Assembly: GCF_024345225.1 (NCBI RefSeq)
Contig: NZ_BROD01000002.1
Span: 25,548 to 89,547, forward strand
Source: Clostridium sp. TW13
GTDB lineage: Bacteria; Bacillota; Clostridia; Clostridiales; Clostridiaceae
DNA: 64,000 nt
Direction of reading: 5' to 3'
The number at the start of each line of letters is the position of its first letter. Within the stretch, counting starts at the first letter, position 1. Of this stretch, positions 34,871 to 43,442 are shown piece by piece. The position numbers and the translations under genes were made by a program. The notes under the pieces are model-generated. The model did not search any database. It was not told where the DNA came from and saw nothing but the letters and a program-made list of their open reading frames with translations.

Positions 34871-35040
34871 AGGGATAATATAAGTGCTAAGATAACTATC
34901 TTTTTAGATTTCTTCATAAAACCATTTGCCTTTTTTCTGTTATAATATAAATTAATACCATACTTTTTAAAATATATAAGTTTATATGGTATTTAACAAT
35001 TACTTACCCAAACTTTGTTAGAAAAAGGGGAATGAATTTT

Positions 35041-35277
35041 ATGTTTAAAAAAGAGTGGCAATTTTTAAAAAAGATACTTTTAGCATTTGTATGTACAATA
35101 GGAATTGATGTATTTTGTATATTTGTTGTATTTCCTTTTGTTTGTAAGTTTTACTCAAATGTAGATGCAGATTTAGCCAATTCTTTATGGATTAGTATTA
35201 TGTTTGTGGCAATTATCTTTTCAATATTTCTATGTACATTTATTATTTGTGATGCAATAAAAAAGAACAAGCAGTAG
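35041..35277 (+). CDS. Small two-helix membrane protein
   Basis: 78 residues from ATG 35041, 11 bases beyond AAAAGGGG; the alternative ATG at 35032 is too close to it. Two hydrophobic helices (about 11-31 and 45-68) with short charged ends (KKEWQFLKK, DAIKKNKQ). A TTATAAT -10-like box is visible at about 34940. Family unknown. Confidence 0.55.
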   Translation: MFKKEWQFLKKILLAFVCTIGIDVFCIFVVFPFVCKFYSNVDADLANSLWISIMFVAIIFSIFLCTFIICDAIKKNKQ

Positions 35278-35342
35278 TGTTGTATTTTTTCTGGTAGCTT
35301 ATTAAATCAATATTTATACATAACCAAATTACATATTAACAA

Positions 35343-35393
35343 AAAACAAGTAAAAGTAATTTTGAATATACAATATTACTTTTACTTGTTTTC
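35343..35393. terminator. Terminator
   Basis: AAAACAAGTAAAAGTAAT (35343 on) paired with its complement at 35376-35393. Confidence 0.8.
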
Positions 35394-35437
35394 TTAAATA
35401 ATTCTTTTTAACATTTATATTATTTTTCTGTAATAGC

Positions 35438-35498
35438 TTAATCATTTTCCCACCCTAGAAGCTTTTGCTCTAGTTCATCAAAGCTCATTCTGTCATTA
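35438..35498 (-). pseudogene. Relic of a Rep_3 initiator C-terminus
   Basis: The minus strand reads NDRMSFDELEQKLLGWEND-stop. This matches the end of the Rep genes at 37516 (MTFDELEKKLLGWDE) and 58564 (KDLENKLLGWDE). Only about 20 codons survive, marking a lost third Rep_3 replicon. Confidence 0.75.
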
Positions 35499-35507
35499 CA
35501 ATTGAAG

Positions 35508-35650
35508 CCAGCTATTTTACTGTATTTACACAATTAATAGGTAAGCCTATGATCAATATCTCTATAATGAAATGAAAGAGTATCTTAATAAACTATCCGA
35601 AACTAGCATTTATAAAGACCATAGACTTATTTTATACTATATGAAAAAAA
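35508..35650. repeat. 140-bp noncoding duplication (copy 2)
   Basis: See copy 1 at 29938-30076. It lies directly behind the Rep relic. Confidence 0.5.
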
Positions 35651-35683
35651 TACATTCCATAGTACATGAAAAAGAAACCACCT

Positions 35684-35863
35684 TTAGATAATTTCCTGTT
35701 TGTGCAGCTGATTTATAAACATTTCTGATACATTGCTATAAACGCAGCATTCTTTAACATAGTCACTCACTGTAATTCCTAAAAGATCAGCCTTATCCTT
35801 TATTACCTTTTTCTCAAGCTCTGTAAGTCTTATCTGCAAAAGTTCACTCTTTGTTTCCTTCAT
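35684..35863 (-). CDS. Small ribbon-helix-helix/MobC-like protein
   Basis: 59 residues from the Met at 35863, behind AGGAGTG; the longer frame has no ribosome site. ELLQIRLTELEKKVIKDKADLLGITVSDYVKECC is the pattern of RHH plasmid proteins such as MobC relaxosome factors. No relaxase gene is visible in the window, so it may be an orphan or a small repressor. Confidence 0.6.
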   Translation of the reverse strand: MKETKSELLQIRLTELEKKVIKDKADLLGITVSDYVKECCVYSNVSEMFINQLHKQEII

Positions 35864-36036
35864 AAAATCACTCCTGTAATTACAATCTATACTATATATT
35901 TTACTGGTAAATTTTGTAATTACAAGTTTTTTAATTATTTTTTTAAACTGCAAACTTTTTTCTTCAAACGGTTCCAATATATATTTACGAAACTATTTTT
36001 TATAGTTTCAAAAACTTATATGATAGGAGGAAAAAA

Positions 36037-36129
36037 ATGAATAAGAAAAAATATGATAAACTTAAATTGGCAGTGAATATTACAACTATAATTATAATGT
36101 TAATTAATTTATTTAATAAATTAAGGTAG
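36037..36129 (+). CDS. Very small hydrophobic peptide, possible type I toxin
   Basis: 30 residues: MNKKKYDKLKLAVNITTI, then IIMLINLFNKLR; one membrane helix bracketed by basic residues. The ribosome site TAGGAGG is excellent and a 11-bp terminator hairpin follows at 36170-36205. Size, charge and isolation resemble type I toxin or holin-like peptides, but no antisense RNA can be shown. It might equally be a regulatory microprotein. Confidence 0.45.
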   Translation: MNKKKYDKLKLAVNITTIIIMLINLFNKLR

Positions 36130-36169
36130 CACAATATTTTTATATCTTAGTTACTAATTACAAAAATTA

Positions 36170-36210
36170 AAAGAAGTATAGATTTTATATGGTCATACTT
36201 CTTTTATAAT
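36170..36210 (+). terminator. Terminator after the small hydrophobic peptide
   Basis: AAAAGAAGTAT paired with ATACTTCTTTT, 14-base loop. Confidence 0.75.
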
Positions 36211-36212
36211 TT

Positions 36213-36345
36213 AATTATTATGAGCTTACTTTTTATTATAGAAACTGTTTAAGCATTGAAAATACTATATCATGATATCATTAAAAGAATATATAATGAT
36301 AAGATGATTTCATTATAAGAATAAAAAAAGATATCATTCTTTATT
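36213..36345. repeat. 130-bp repeat containing a TATCATGATATCAT cluster (copy 2)
   Basis: Nearly the same block recurs at 37318-37450: both hold ATGAGCTTA, ATTGAAAATACTATATCATG and ATAATGATAAGATGATTTCAT. Together they bracket the secreted PG-binding gene at 36515. Confidence 0.7.
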
Positions 36346-36514
36346 TTCTCTTTAAAATCAGATTTTTTTGCCTAATCAACCCATATTTACTTAAATACAC
36401 CTTTAGGTAACTTTTTCTATATTTGGGGCTTTTATAAAGGACTTTGCTTTTTTTTTATAGAATACTTTGTATAAACAGCGCTGTTTATATAAATAAAAAA
36501 GGGAGTTGGTTTAA

Positions 36515-36895
36515 ATGTCAAAGACATTGACAAAAGTTTTAGCTGTATCATTAATTGTTTTAGGAGGCTTTGGTTTAAATGGAATAGTGAATCCTAAAAC
36601 AGCATCTGCATGTCCTTACCACGTAAGTGATAGATTAGGCTCTTATCCTGGATATGTTTTAAGTATGAGAAACGAAAGCTATGATTCTAATGTAGCACAA
36701 GTTCAACAATTTCTTCGTGACTTATATTTTTCAACACCAGCAGATCCTAAATATAATGTATATTGCATTACCGTAGATGGTCATTTTGGTCCTGCAACTC
36801 AAGCTGCTGTATTATTCTATCAAGATCAACATGGATTATCTAGAGATGGTCAAGTTGGTCCTGCAACTTGGAGCTCAATGCAAAACCACGCTTAA
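36515..36895 (+). CDS. Secreted peptidoglycan-binding domain protein
   Basis: 126 residues. Signal peptide (cleavage after ASA near 32) and one peptidoglycan_binding_1 module (NVAQVQQFLRDLYF ... VDGHFGPATQAAVLFYQDQHGLSRDGQVGPATWSSM, quoted only in part). No catalytic domain. It should attach to the cell wall. A second protein of the same build is at 45189. Direct repeats of the TATCATGATATCAT class lie on both sides. Confidence 0.8.
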   Translation: MSKTLTKVLAVSLIVLGGFGLNGIVNPKTASACPYHVSDRLGSYPGYVLSMRNESYDSNVAQVQQFLRDLYFSTPADPKYNVYCITVDGHFGPATQAAVLFYQDQHGLSRDGQVGPATWSSMQNHA

Positions 36896-36984
36896 TTTAT
36901 GGTGTAAGAAGTTTATCATGAGTGATACCCACCTTATATCATAGATAATTAAATTATTTATATAACTAAACCAAAAAATGTATT

Positions 36985-37023
36985 GATAATAGGCGGTTGA
37001 GGTTTCTCTTCGGCCTATTATTC
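36985..37023 (+). terminator. Terminator in the gap after the PG-binding gene
   Basis: GATAATAGGC paired with GCCTATTATTC. The rest of 36896-37500 is noncoding and holds repeat copy 3. Confidence 0.65.
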
Positions 37024-37317
37024 TGTACTAAATATTTCATTTTACTCATATGTGACATAGCATTATTCTTAAAAGCAGGTCTTATATTTATAAAATTACT
37101 GAGGAATTTCTATTGTTAATTGTAAAGTTTCTGCAGAGCTATAAGCGCTATATGTCACCATAGTAGCATACATTTATTTGTTAAAAACTAAGTACCAAAA
37201 GCAACTTAGAGTATTTCTCCACGGTACTTTTTTGTACATTATTAATAAAACCTTAATTCAAGGTATTAATAGATTTATTTTTATCTATAATAATGATTAC
37301 CTCAAGTATAATGCTTA

Positions 37318-37450
37318 ATAATTAATATGAGCTTATTTTTCATTATAAAAAACTCTTTAAATATTGAAAATACTATATCATGATATCATGAAAACAATAT
37401 ATAATGATAAGATGATTTCATTATAAGAAGACAGAAGATATAATTATTCA
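37318..37450. repeat. 130-bp repeat containing a TATCATGATATCAT cluster (copy 3)
   Basis: Partner of 36213-36345, immediately downstream of the first Rep_3 gene. Confidence 0.7.
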
Positions 37451-37468
37451 TTATCTAGTGATAAAAAT

Positions 37469-37516
37469 AGAGTAAGATAATATGTTTAAATCCTTCTAAA
37501 CACATTATCTTACTCT
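37469..37516. terminator. Terminator of the first Rep_3 gene
   Basis: AGAGTAAGATAATATGTTT paired with AAACACATTATCTTACTCT, overlapping the stop codon of the minus-strand gene. Confidence 0.8.
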
Positions 37517-38613
37517 TACTCATCCCAGCCTAATAATTTCTTTTCAAGTTCATCAAAGGTCATACCCCCATCAGAACCGTCATAGGCCCTTTGAGAGAAG
37601 TTATTAAAGGAAAGTTGTCTTGGCATACCTATGCTTTCTTCAAGAGCTCCTGGGACAACCATAGCCTTCATAAACCCTACTAGGCTTTTTATCTTTTGAG
37701 TTTTGCTATATTCATAAACCTTTTTTATTTGCCTTATATCACCTTTAGCGTTTTCATAAATGGCCTTAGCACTCTTTGGACCAACTCTATGTCCCTTTAG
37801 CATGTCTTGGACTTTCTTTATGCCCATATCATCACTAACATCTTCATAAGGCACCACTGTGGCTGATATTTCATCATAGGTATTTTTAGTTTTGTTGGAC
37901 TTATTAGATTTGTTGGTTTTGTTTAAAGCTCTTCCATCATGACTGTTTTCACGTATATAAAACTTTATGCTGGTTATCTTTTTTCCTGTCTTTATCTCAT
38001 CAAAATCGAAATCTATATCACTTAGCTTTTTAAGTTCCTTTTGTGATTGCTGAATAACTTTCTTCTTAAAGTCATTATATCTAGTATATATCCCGTCTGT
38101 CTTTAGAAGCTTTCTAAGCTCCTCAACTTCAAGTTCAATATATCCCTGCTGTTTAAATTCATTACACTTTAAAATCTCATATATTCTAGGTGAATACTTA
38201 CTTTTCATGTTTAAGATATTGGCCAATTTATATTGGGTAAACATGTTGTTAAGCTTTAGCATATAGGGTTTTAAGTCTGGACTAAACTTTAAAGTAACCT
38301 TTCCAGATCCCTTTTCATATCTAGCACTGCTTAACCAAGCCACCTGAAGTATTGAATTACCTTCATGAATTTCAAAAACCTTCTTCATAAGTTCCTTAGT
38401 GATCTTAGGAATTTCAGTATATTTTGTTTTCGTATCAACCCCTAAAAGCTCCATGAACTCAGAAATCTTGAAAACATAAGGTTTAAACTCTTCATCTGTT
38501 GGTTGAACCATACTAGCTAGAGTAAGTATAAGTTTTTGTTCCTCTAAACTTAGGTCATAGCTAGAGTTCATAATAAAATAATTAGACTTAGTTACTAGAT
38601 ACTGCTTATCCAT
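37516..38613 (-). CDS. Rep_3 family plasmid replication initiator (replicon A)
   Basis: 365 residues from the Met at 38613 behind GGGGTG. Classical Rep_3 double winged-helix: YLVTKSNYFIMNSSYDLSLEEQKLIL, KPYVFKISEFMELLGV, VAWLSSARYEKGSG, YSPRIYEILKC, IKTGKKITSIKFYI (each a part of the family consensus). It ends in FDELEKKLLGWDE. Five iterons of about 21 bp stand just upstream of the start (38679-38804), and further inverted copies lie at 39851-40427, so the origin and handcuffing sites are adjacent. A paralog, replicon B, is at 58564. Confidence 0.9.
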   Translation of the reverse strand: MDKQYLVTKSNYFIMNSSYDLSLEEQKLILTLASMVQPTDEEFKPYVFKISEFMELLGVDTKTKYTEIPKITKELMKKVFEIHEGNSILQVAWLSSARYEKGSGKVTLKFSPDLKPYMLKLNNMFTQYKLANILNMKSKYSPRIYEILKCNEFKQQGYIELEVEELRKLLKTDGIYTRYNDFKKKVIQQSQKELKKLSDIDFDFDEIKTGKKITSIKFYIRENSHDGRALNKTNKSNKSNKTKNTYDEISATVVPYEDVSDDMGIKKVQDMLKGHRVGPKSAKAIYENAKGDIRQIKKVYEYSKTQKIKSLVGFMKAMVVPGALEESIGMPRQLSFNNFSQRAYDGSDGGMTFDELEKKLLGWDE

Positions 38614-38659
38614 AAATTCACCCCTTAGCATAAATTTATCACATTATAACGACTAGGTC

Positions 38660-38804
38660 AACGTTTTTGTCGTTTATGGGTACGTAAAAGTCGTTTTTAA
38701 TAAAATTCAGGTACGTAAAAGTCGTTTTTAGGTACGCAAAAGTCGTTTTAAAATCAATTTTAGGTACGCAGAAGTCGTCTTTAGGTACGCAAAAGTCGTT
38801 TTAA
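38660..38804. repeat. Iteron array of replicon A (origin)
   Basis: Five direct copies of about 21 bp with consensus GGTACG(T/C)AAAAGTCGTTTTTA at 38679, 38710, 38731, 38763 and 38784, plus a degenerate one at 38660. Unit spacing is near two helical turns. An A/T-rich tract with repeated ATAAAACA follows at 38850-38885 and could be the unwinding region; the 510-bp gap to 39123 holds no gene. Confidence 0.9.
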
Positions 38805-39123
38805 ATTTTTACAGCCCAGTTATACCAATGCTTTGAAGGGTGTCTAAAACATATAAAACAATATATATAAAACATATAAAACAACAACAGTGTTGTCGTT
38901 AGAAATATATTAAAATTAAAGTGCTTTTTTGAAAATTAAATAGTGAGATTTTTACTAAGTTAACTTATGTTTTTTATGAACCTTTTATAGATTTGAAGTA
39001 GTAAATTATAAAAATGCTTTTTGAAATTTAAACAATATGATTTTTACAAAATATGCTATAATAAATGCAAAATAGTAAATTAATGTGAAACATTATATTA
39101 TTTACATGATGAGGAGGATTTTT

Positions 39124-39660
39124 ATGCAAAACCCATACAAAATATGTCCTACTTTTGAAACAGAAACTTTTATTCTAAGACTCGTTTCGGAAGAAGATTC
39201 TGAAGGGCTACTTAAATGTTATTCTGATAATAAGGCACAAAAAATTTTTAACTGTGATAGGTGTACAGGGGATTTCTGTATGTACACAATTGAGGATATG
39301 TTACAATGCATAAGAGCTTGGCTAGATGCATATTCTCAACAAGAATTTATACGCTTTGCAATTATAGATAAATCACTATGTAAAGCTATTGGAACAGTAG
39401 AAATGTTTGGTTATGTTGGTAAATGTAAAAACAAAACAGGAATACTCCGAGTTGATGTGTCTTCTGAATACGAAATTGAAAATAACTTAAATGAAATATT
39501 TAGTGTTTGTAACGAGAATTTTTTTAATTTGTTTGAGGTTGATATAATTGCAACTAAGGCAATACCTGAAGCTGTTGAAAGATGGCAAACATTATTAAAA
39601 CTAGGCTTCAGTGAAGGCAAGGTATATGAAGGAGAACACTATTATTTGAGTTCAAAATAA
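39124..39660 (+). CDS. GNAT (RimJ/RimL type) acetyltransferase
   Basis: 178 residues from the ATG at 39124, following GATGAGGAGG; the upstream start lacks a site. TFETETFILRLVSEEDSEGLLKCYS and AIGTVEMFGYVG ... EAVERWQTLLKLGFSEGKVYEGEHYY follow the RimJ/RimL pattern. The acetyl-CoA loop is degenerate and the middle diverged, so the acceptor is unclear. It sits between two iteron sets as a passenger. Confidence 0.75.
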   Translation: MQNPYKICPTFETETFILRLVSEEDSEGLLKCYSDNKAQKIFNCDRCTGDFCMYTIEDMLQCIRAWLDAYSQQEFIRFAIIDKSLCKAIGTVEMFGYVGKCKNKTGILRVDVSSEYEIENNLNEIFSVCNENFFNLFEVDIIATKAIPEAVERWQTLLKLGFSEGKVYEGEHYYLSSK

Positions 39661-39850
39661 GCATAATCTACATTAAACTAAATACTAAATATTCTTTAAT
39701 AAGGAATTAATAAAATTAAAGAGTAAATTCTAAAATCGTATTATTCAAGAGATTGGATTTGCGATTTTTTAATATGCAATTCTAAAGCATTGCTCAATAA
39801 ATCATAGTTAATATATAGTCCAAAACACAAAGTAAACAAGTAAAGACTTT

Positions 39851-40427
39851 AAAGACGACTTTTGCGTACCCAAACTTTAATAATTAAGTTTATAATAAAA
39901 TTAATTGATATATTTTAAAAAGGAGTACTAAAATGTGAGTGAATTACTTGAACAAATAAAGGGTTGCAATACTTTTTGAATGTTATTTTGCTCGAAATGT
40001 AAATACATTAACAGACTTATATAAAATTGAGTTTATTAAAATGCTTAATAAGTATATTAATAATGAGCAAGTAGAAGTTCTTGGATCTGGGATTAATAAT
40101 GGGTATAGTTGCGTTACTGAATATTTTAAAGAATAAACGTTTGGTTTATATACATAAAATAGCATTAGTTACCAAAAAGTACGCGTTTATGATTAAAGAC
40201 GACTTTTGCGTACCGAAATTACATTTATATAAATATAGAAAACTTAAAAGCATGAGAAGGTTGTTGCATGATTAAAGCCTAGCAATATAAAGGTTTCTTC
40301 ACTTATAAAAAATCCTACAGAAGTTTATATAATTAAAACTTATAATAAAAGAAATATTGATAAATTATCTTAAAAAGCGACTTTTGCGTACCCAAACTAT
40401 ATTTTAGGTACGCAAAAGTCGCTTTTA
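39851..40427. repeat. Distal iterons of replicon A in inverted orientation
   Basis: Single reverse copies at 39851-39870, 40194-40214 and 40373-40392, and a forward copy at 40407-40427. The last two form a perfect 20-bp inverted repeat with a 14-base centre. Sites far from the main array could titrate Rep or pair with the origin to block reinitiation. Confidence 0.85.
39935..40136 (+). pseudogene. Frameshifted small gene among iterons
   Basis: After AGGAG, a GTG at 39935 reads SELLEQIKGCNTF-stop. Shifting frame near 39960 continues as FECYFARNVNTLTDLYKIEF ... YINNEQVEVLGSGINNGYSC ... EYFKE-stop. Coding-like composition on both sides of one shift suggests a recently broken gene. Family not recognised. 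A sequencing error or programmed shift at the T-run is possible. Confidence 0.5.
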
Positions 40428-40537
40428 GGATTTTATCATAGGAAGCAGTTGAATCGCTTTTAATTGCATTGAAAATAATGGTATAATTATAAAATAATGC
40501 ATTAATAATATTTAAATTCGTTATCGGGGGTGATAAT

Positions 40538-40723
40538 ATGTTTGGGAAAGAAAAAAGATTTGTAGCGATTCATAAGGATACTAGTGGTATGTCTGGCTGC
40601 AAGATAATAGTGGATAAAGACACAGGTGTTCAGTATTTATATGCCTTTGATGGATATGGTGGTGGCGTAACAGTTCTTGTTGATAGGAATGGTAAGCCAA
40701 TTCTTTATTCAGATGGTGAATAA
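40538..40723 (+). CDS. DUF6440 family protein
   Basis: 61 residues with CGGGGGTG site. KEKRFVAIHKDTSG ... CKIIVDKDTGVQYLYA ... GGGVTVLVDRNGKPIL matches the short DUF6440 pattern common in clostridial plasmids and phages. Function unknown. Own terminator follows. Confidence 0.75.
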   Translation: MFGKEKRFVAIHKDTSGMSGCKIIVDKDTGVQYLYAFDGYGGGVTVLVDRNGKPILYSDGE

Positions 40724-40732
40724 AGTTTATAC

Positions 40733-40766
40733 AAAAAGGTTAGCAGTATAGATGCTAACCTTTTTT
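40733..40766. terminator. Bidirectional terminator
   Basis: AAAAAGGTTAGCA paired with TGCTAACCTTTTT; separates the DUF6440 and toxin genes. Confidence 0.85.
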
Positions 40767-40790
40767 CAAACAAGGATCTTTACATTAATG

Positions 40791-41981
40791 TTATACTGGC
40801 TGTAATTCCTTTGAATTTACCTTTTGAATTTCATTATAGTAACTTATGATATCTATTACTTTTCCACCTTCTAAAGCTTTTTTAACTTCATCAGAAGACA
40901 TGCCTAGTTTTAACTCACAATTATTAACTCCTAAATCAAGATGTAATGCACCAGCTTGAGTATAAGCATCCTTCCAAGCAGCAGTAGCTTCTTTTAAATC
41001 AGTTAAAATCTCATTGAATTTCTTTTGATTTTTTTCATTAATAGCGTCTTTTATCTCATTAATAGCTCTATTAATATCATTTTCGAGAACTATCCATTCA
41101 TTTAAAACCGCCTGAAGATTAGATTGAACCTTACTTGCCTCATTAGCCATGTTTGTAAAGTTTTTAGAAAGAAGACTAAGGGTAGCAACATCAGCAGTTA
41201 CTCCTGTAATTTCTTTTTGAATATTTTCTATCAATTTCTTATCAGTCTCTATTTGAATAGAATCGATAACAATATAATACACTGATACTGCAACCACAGG
41301 AGCTATAAAGAACCAAGTTACAGCCCCTATTGGCCAAGCTGCAATTGTTGATATTATGCCAAAAGTCACGGCAGCACCTGTAGCAATACTAAATCCAACA
41401 ATGGAAGCAGTGCATGAATCTATATCACTTTTTAATTTATCTACAGCTTTGTTTAGGTCATCAATTTGTTTTTTATCTGCCTTTTCATCATTGATAGCTC
41501 TATTTGAAATATTTTCTAATTGTTTTGCCATATCTGGTAGATTGTTTTTCACACCTTCAATACTAGTAACAGATCCAGATATAAAGCTTCGAACCATAGA
41601 AAGTTGAGTTGATAAGGTGTCAAGATCGTTGGTTAATATTTTTATAGCTATGCTATTATCTGGATGAACCTTTAAGGCTTCAGTTTGAGTTTGTGCATCA
41701 TTCAAAAGAGAAATTATTATATCATTATAACTAACAATTTCATCAGGAACTGTAAGTAATTTAGCCATTACTTTATTTGACCAGTCTAATGCAGTACCAT
41801 TTGCTTTTTGAAAAGCTGTTAAATATTCTTGAAAATCTTTTGGTTTATAATTCAAACTTGGAATTTGTGAAGTTAGCACACTGGTCATAAATGTATTTGT
41901 TCTAATCACGTTTAATTTATAATCATTTTGAGCTTGAACCAAATTTGATGCGTGTTTTTTTATAGCATTTGTAAGTAACAT
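40791..41981 (-). CDS. ClyA/HBL-family alpha pore-forming toxin
   Basis: 396 residues from the Met at 41981 behind TAGGAGTGG (the longer frame starts before the site). Long amphipathic helices surround a central hydrophobic hairpin (about 199-245: VGFSIATGAAVTFGIISTIA ... IGAVTWFFIAPVVAVSVYYIV). This is the haemolytic enterotoxin HBL/NHE layout: membrane head in the middle, coiled helices such as VKNNLPDMAKQLENIS and LLSKNFTNMANEASKVQSNL on each side. No signal peptide is visible, unlike B. cereus HBL, so release may need lysis or another route. A single gene suggests a one-component toxin. Target cell unknown. Confidence 0.75.
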   Translation of the reverse strand: MLLTNAIKKHASNLVQAQNDYKLNVIRTNTFMTSVLTSQIPSLNYKPKDFQEYLTAFQKANGTALDWSNKVMAKLLTVPDEIVSYNDIIISLLNDAQTQTEALKVHPDNSIAIKILTNDLDTLSTQLSMVRSFISGSVTSIEGVKNNLPDMAKQLENISNRAINDEKADKKQIDDLNKAVDKLKSDIDSCTASIVGFSIATGAAVTFGIISTIAAWPIGAVTWFFIAPVVAVSVYYIVIDSIQIETDKKLIENIQKEITGVTADVATLSLLSKNFTNMANEASKVQSNLQAVLNEWIVLENDINRAINEIKDAINEKNQKKFNEILTDLKEATAAWKDAYTQAGALHLDLGVNNCELKLGMSSDEVKKALEGGKVIDIISYYNEIQKVNSKELQPV

Positions 41982-42183
41982 AGTTACCACTCCTAAAAAA
42001 TATTCGCTGTTAAAATACAACATAATTAAATTGTGCTAAAATATGAGTTTTTATAAATTGTATTTTTTATATAATTAAAGGGGTAATTTCAATATAATTG
42101 ATATTAAGCTAGACGTTTTATAGTTAAAATTTCTAATAGTAAAGAAATTATTTTAATTGAGGCTTTAGAAGTGTTGGTATGTC

Positions 42184-42277
42184 TATATCATGATATGATG
42201 ATATCATGAAAAGAACATATAATGAAAAGAATATAAGATTATATCATGATTTAATGATAAGAAGATATCATTATGGG
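42184..42277. repeat. TATCATGATATCAT-type repeat cluster (copy 4)
   Basis: ATATCATGATATGATGATATCATGA, then TTATATCATGATTTAATGATAAGAAGATATCAT, between the pore-forming toxin and a CBM21 gene (motifs given in pieces). The 520-bp gap 41982-42504 otherwise contains only upstream regions. Confidence 0.65.
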
Positions 42278-42461
42278 ATAAAAGGATTATAATCAATAAT
42301 TGGTTTAAAGGAAAAACTATTTGTTAGAATATTTATAATTGTCATAATAGTGCGAAAAAATCCTTTAAATGAAGTAAAAGAGCTATGTATACGGTTTTAT
42401 AGTAATTTACAAAATAAGCTATAATTGACAGTGAATATACAAGAATGTAACACTTAAGTCA

Positions 42462-42473
42462 ATAACATGTTAT
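42462..42473. promoter_or_regulatory. ATAACATGTTAT palindrome upstream of CBM21 gene
   Basis: A perfect 12-bp palindrome about 32 bp before the start codon; same word as at 27416 and 47421. Confidence 0.6.
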
Positions 42474-42504
42474 TAATAATTAGTAATTTTAAAGGAGTGA
42501 TTTT

Positions 42505-43284
42505 ATGAAATTTTCAAAAAAAATCTTTAGTTTTATTACTTCAGCTTTAGTTTTAACTAGTGCAGTTACATTTACTAATGGGATATCTGCTAAAGCAGAG
42601 ACAATTGATAAACCTGTTGAGTTATATCATACCAATGTAGTTTATGATGCTGGTTCTTCAGCACATTATTCTGGATATATTGGTGTAAAAAACCTTGCTT
42701 ATGCTAAAAATGTTGTAGTTCATTACAATTATACTAATTCTCAAGCAAGTAATATATGGTATGATGTGAATGCAAGTTATGTAAAGAATAATGCTTCAGA
42801 TGGAGATGAAGTTTGGAAATTTGAAACACCTTCTGTAGATAGTAAATATTCCGGTTTGGCTGATATTCAATATTATATTGAATATGATGTAAATGGACAA
42901 ACCTTCTATGATAACAATAATGGGAAGAATTATAAATCAACTTATTTTGGAGGAGATTTTGGAGCAAGTAGACCTTATCTAAATGGTTTTTCAGGGTATG
43001 CAAGAAACAATGGACAAGAATATTTATTCTGCCAGGTTCAAACTAAAAAATCAGTAAATCCTCAAGTTGTTAGAGTACGTTATACTCAAGATGATTGGGC
43101 TACTTATAAAGAAGTAGATTTAACTCAAGCAAGAGATGGATTCATTAATTCTGATTCAAATGCATGGAGTATAGACATTCCAATTATATCTGGAAAACCA
43201 GTAAAATTTGCTGCTTATGATGTAGTAAATGGAGTAGAGCACTGGGATAACAACCTAGGAGATAATTTCTATTTTAGTTTCTAG
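42505..43284 (+). CDS. Secreted protein with two CBM21 modules
   Basis: 259 residues: signal peptide (cleavage after SAKA near 31), module 1 with YIGVKNLAYAKNVVVHYNYT, VWKFETP and YDVNGQTFYDNNNGKNY; module 2 with VRVRYTQDDWATYKEVDL and HWDNNLGDNFYF. Paralog of 26643 and 46639 but in opposite orientation and more diverged. Module 1 has YDNNNG instead of WDNNNG, a change at a usual sugar-stacking Trp. Expected to bind starch or glycogen outside the cell. Confidence 0.8.
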   Translation: MKFSKKIFSFITSALVLTSAVTFTNGISAKAETIDKPVELYHTNVVYDAGSSAHYSGYIGVKNLAYAKNVVVHYNYTNSQASNIWYDVNASYVKNNASDGDEVWKFETPSVDSKYSGLADIQYYIEYDVNGQTFYDNNNGKNYKSTYFGGDFGASRPYLNGFSGYARNNGQEYLFCQVQTKKSVNPQVVRVRYTQDDWATYKEVDLTQARDGFINSDSNAWSIDIPIISGKPVKFAAYDVVNGVEHWDNNLGDNFYFSF

Positions 43285-43383
43285 GAAGATATATAACTTA
43301 GATATATAATAAACAATATATATAGCTTTTATAGACTTATGGATTTAAGTTAAACGCTTTTGCATAACTATAAAATATAAGAA

Positions 43384-43442
43384 TAAAAAATAATGGGGCT
43401 GTTGCACTAAATAATAACTAGTGCACAGCCTCATTATTTTTT
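43384..43442. terminator. Bidirectional terminator between CBM21 and parB-like genes
   Basis: A stem of about 24 bp (AAAAAATAATGGGGCTGTTG... with its complement to 43442), including GCAC(T)AA. Confidence 0.85.

Noticed and set aside
42734..43003. Minus-strand 89-codon frame rich in His, Leu, Tyr
   Set aside because: Antisense shadow of the CBM21 gene caused by its codon use.
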